Assembly: GCA_015522385.1 (NCBI GenBank)
Contig: WAMJ01000037.1
Span: 84,435 to 148,434, forward strand
From: Candidatus Heimdallarchaeota archaeon
Lineage (GTDB): Archaea > Asgardarchaeota > Heimdallarchaeia > Heimdallarchaeales > Kariarchaeaceae
DNA length: 64,000 nucleotides
Direction of reading: 5' to 3'
Below the pieces are notes generated by a model. It was not told the origin of the DNA. It searched no databases and was given only the letters and a program-made list of their open reading frames with translations. Of this stretch, positions 63,733 through 64,000 are shown in pieces (within the stretch, counting starts at the first letter, position 1; every line of letters begins with the position of its first letter). The translations under genes and the position numbers were made by a program.

Positions 63733-64000
63733 TGTGTTCACTCCTTGATAGAATGCTCATTGATATTCGTCTGATCATCTCGTTGAGCGCATCCTGAAGC
63801 TCAGGAGATATGTATGGGATTCTGAAAATAAAGAATCTCGTTCGGATGTACGGATATTGCTTCATCCATTTCGTGGGATGTTTGAGGAAGTAGATGACAT
63901 CCTCATCAAAGAACAGCGACCTCAGTAAACGCTCATCCTTGAGCATGTCAATAGCATCTTTGACCTTGATCCCAAGCGCAAAGGCGATATTGAAGAGTAC
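63725..64000 (-). CDS. C-terminal part of operon-leading protein (5' end outside window)
   Basis: Open reading running off the window, last ~91 residues: basic and helical, with LLRSLFFDEDVIYFLKHPTKW and YIRTRFFIFRIPYISPELQD, ending SRSEHNE. Overlaps the MoxR ATG. Not recognised; by position it is the gene preceding moxR in a MoxR-DUF58 operon. Confidence 0.6.
   Translation of the reverse strand, partial: VLFNIAFALGIKVKDAIDMLKDERLLRSLFFDEDVIYFLKHPTKWMKQYPYIRTRFFIFRIPYISPELQDALNEMIRRISMSILSRSEHNE

Overview
The window reads as a chromosomal segment of an archaeon, most likely an Asgard archaeon of the Heimdallarchaeia type (inference). Archaeal markers are an EF-2 family GTPase, EF-1alpha, sn-glycerol-1-phosphate dehydrogenase, Bud32, a four-subunit 2-oxoacid:ferredoxin oxidoreductase and an AsnRS-related asparagine synthetase. 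Many genes have a TATA-like box about 26 nt upstream of the start codon, as in leaderless archaeal transcripts. Several proteins look like, or end in, roadblock/longin-like modules (19478-19981, the C-terminus at 26522-27592, the TPR protein at 30456-33056), which points to Asgard. Bacterial-type genes are mixed in: FabI, Fpg, a hybrid histidine kinase and a citrate synthase.

Layout. 1-5 kb: EF-2-like GTPase (partial), RNA m5C methyltransferase with a coupled partner, G1P dehydrogenase (first committed step of archaeal lipids), FKBP isomerase. 4.4-8 kb: a two-gene heterodimeric ABC exporter. 8-17 kb: membrane-anchored CBM9/EB_dh-like protein, asparagine synthetase, TauE/SafE permease, citrate synthase, EF-1alpha and a secreted LanC-like barrel protein. 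17-25 kb: PAS histidine kinase-receiver, a longin-like protein, two tiny coupled membrane proteins, and a secreted subtilase carrying over forty PYWS/PYWT repeats. 25-33 kb: small cytosolic proteins, a multi-TM protein with a longin-like tail, a NatAB-like ABC pair, and a TPR-longin protein. 33-43.7 kb: GNAT, P-type ATPase, FabI-like reductase, the Por/Kor operon, an Lrp regulator and a Cys/Met PLP enzyme.

44-50 kb is an accessory-looking island of small membrane proteins. Four share an N-terminal LYP motif and most have their own leaderless promoter. It is followed by tRNA-Ala(CGC) and an inverted 3'-half tRNA remnant. 51-57 kb holds a second, divergent subtilase with a coupled surface protein, a GGPS-repeat protein, Fpg, and a Ca-binding-loop membrane protein. 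57-64 kb is a minus-strand run: an Hsp70/actin-fold fusion protein, Bud32, and a MoxR-DUF58-membrane protein operon whose first gene runs off the window.

Gene starts were revised where a TATA box or Shine-Dalgarno sequence favoured a different codon. All family names come from reading motifs by eye; no database search was possible.
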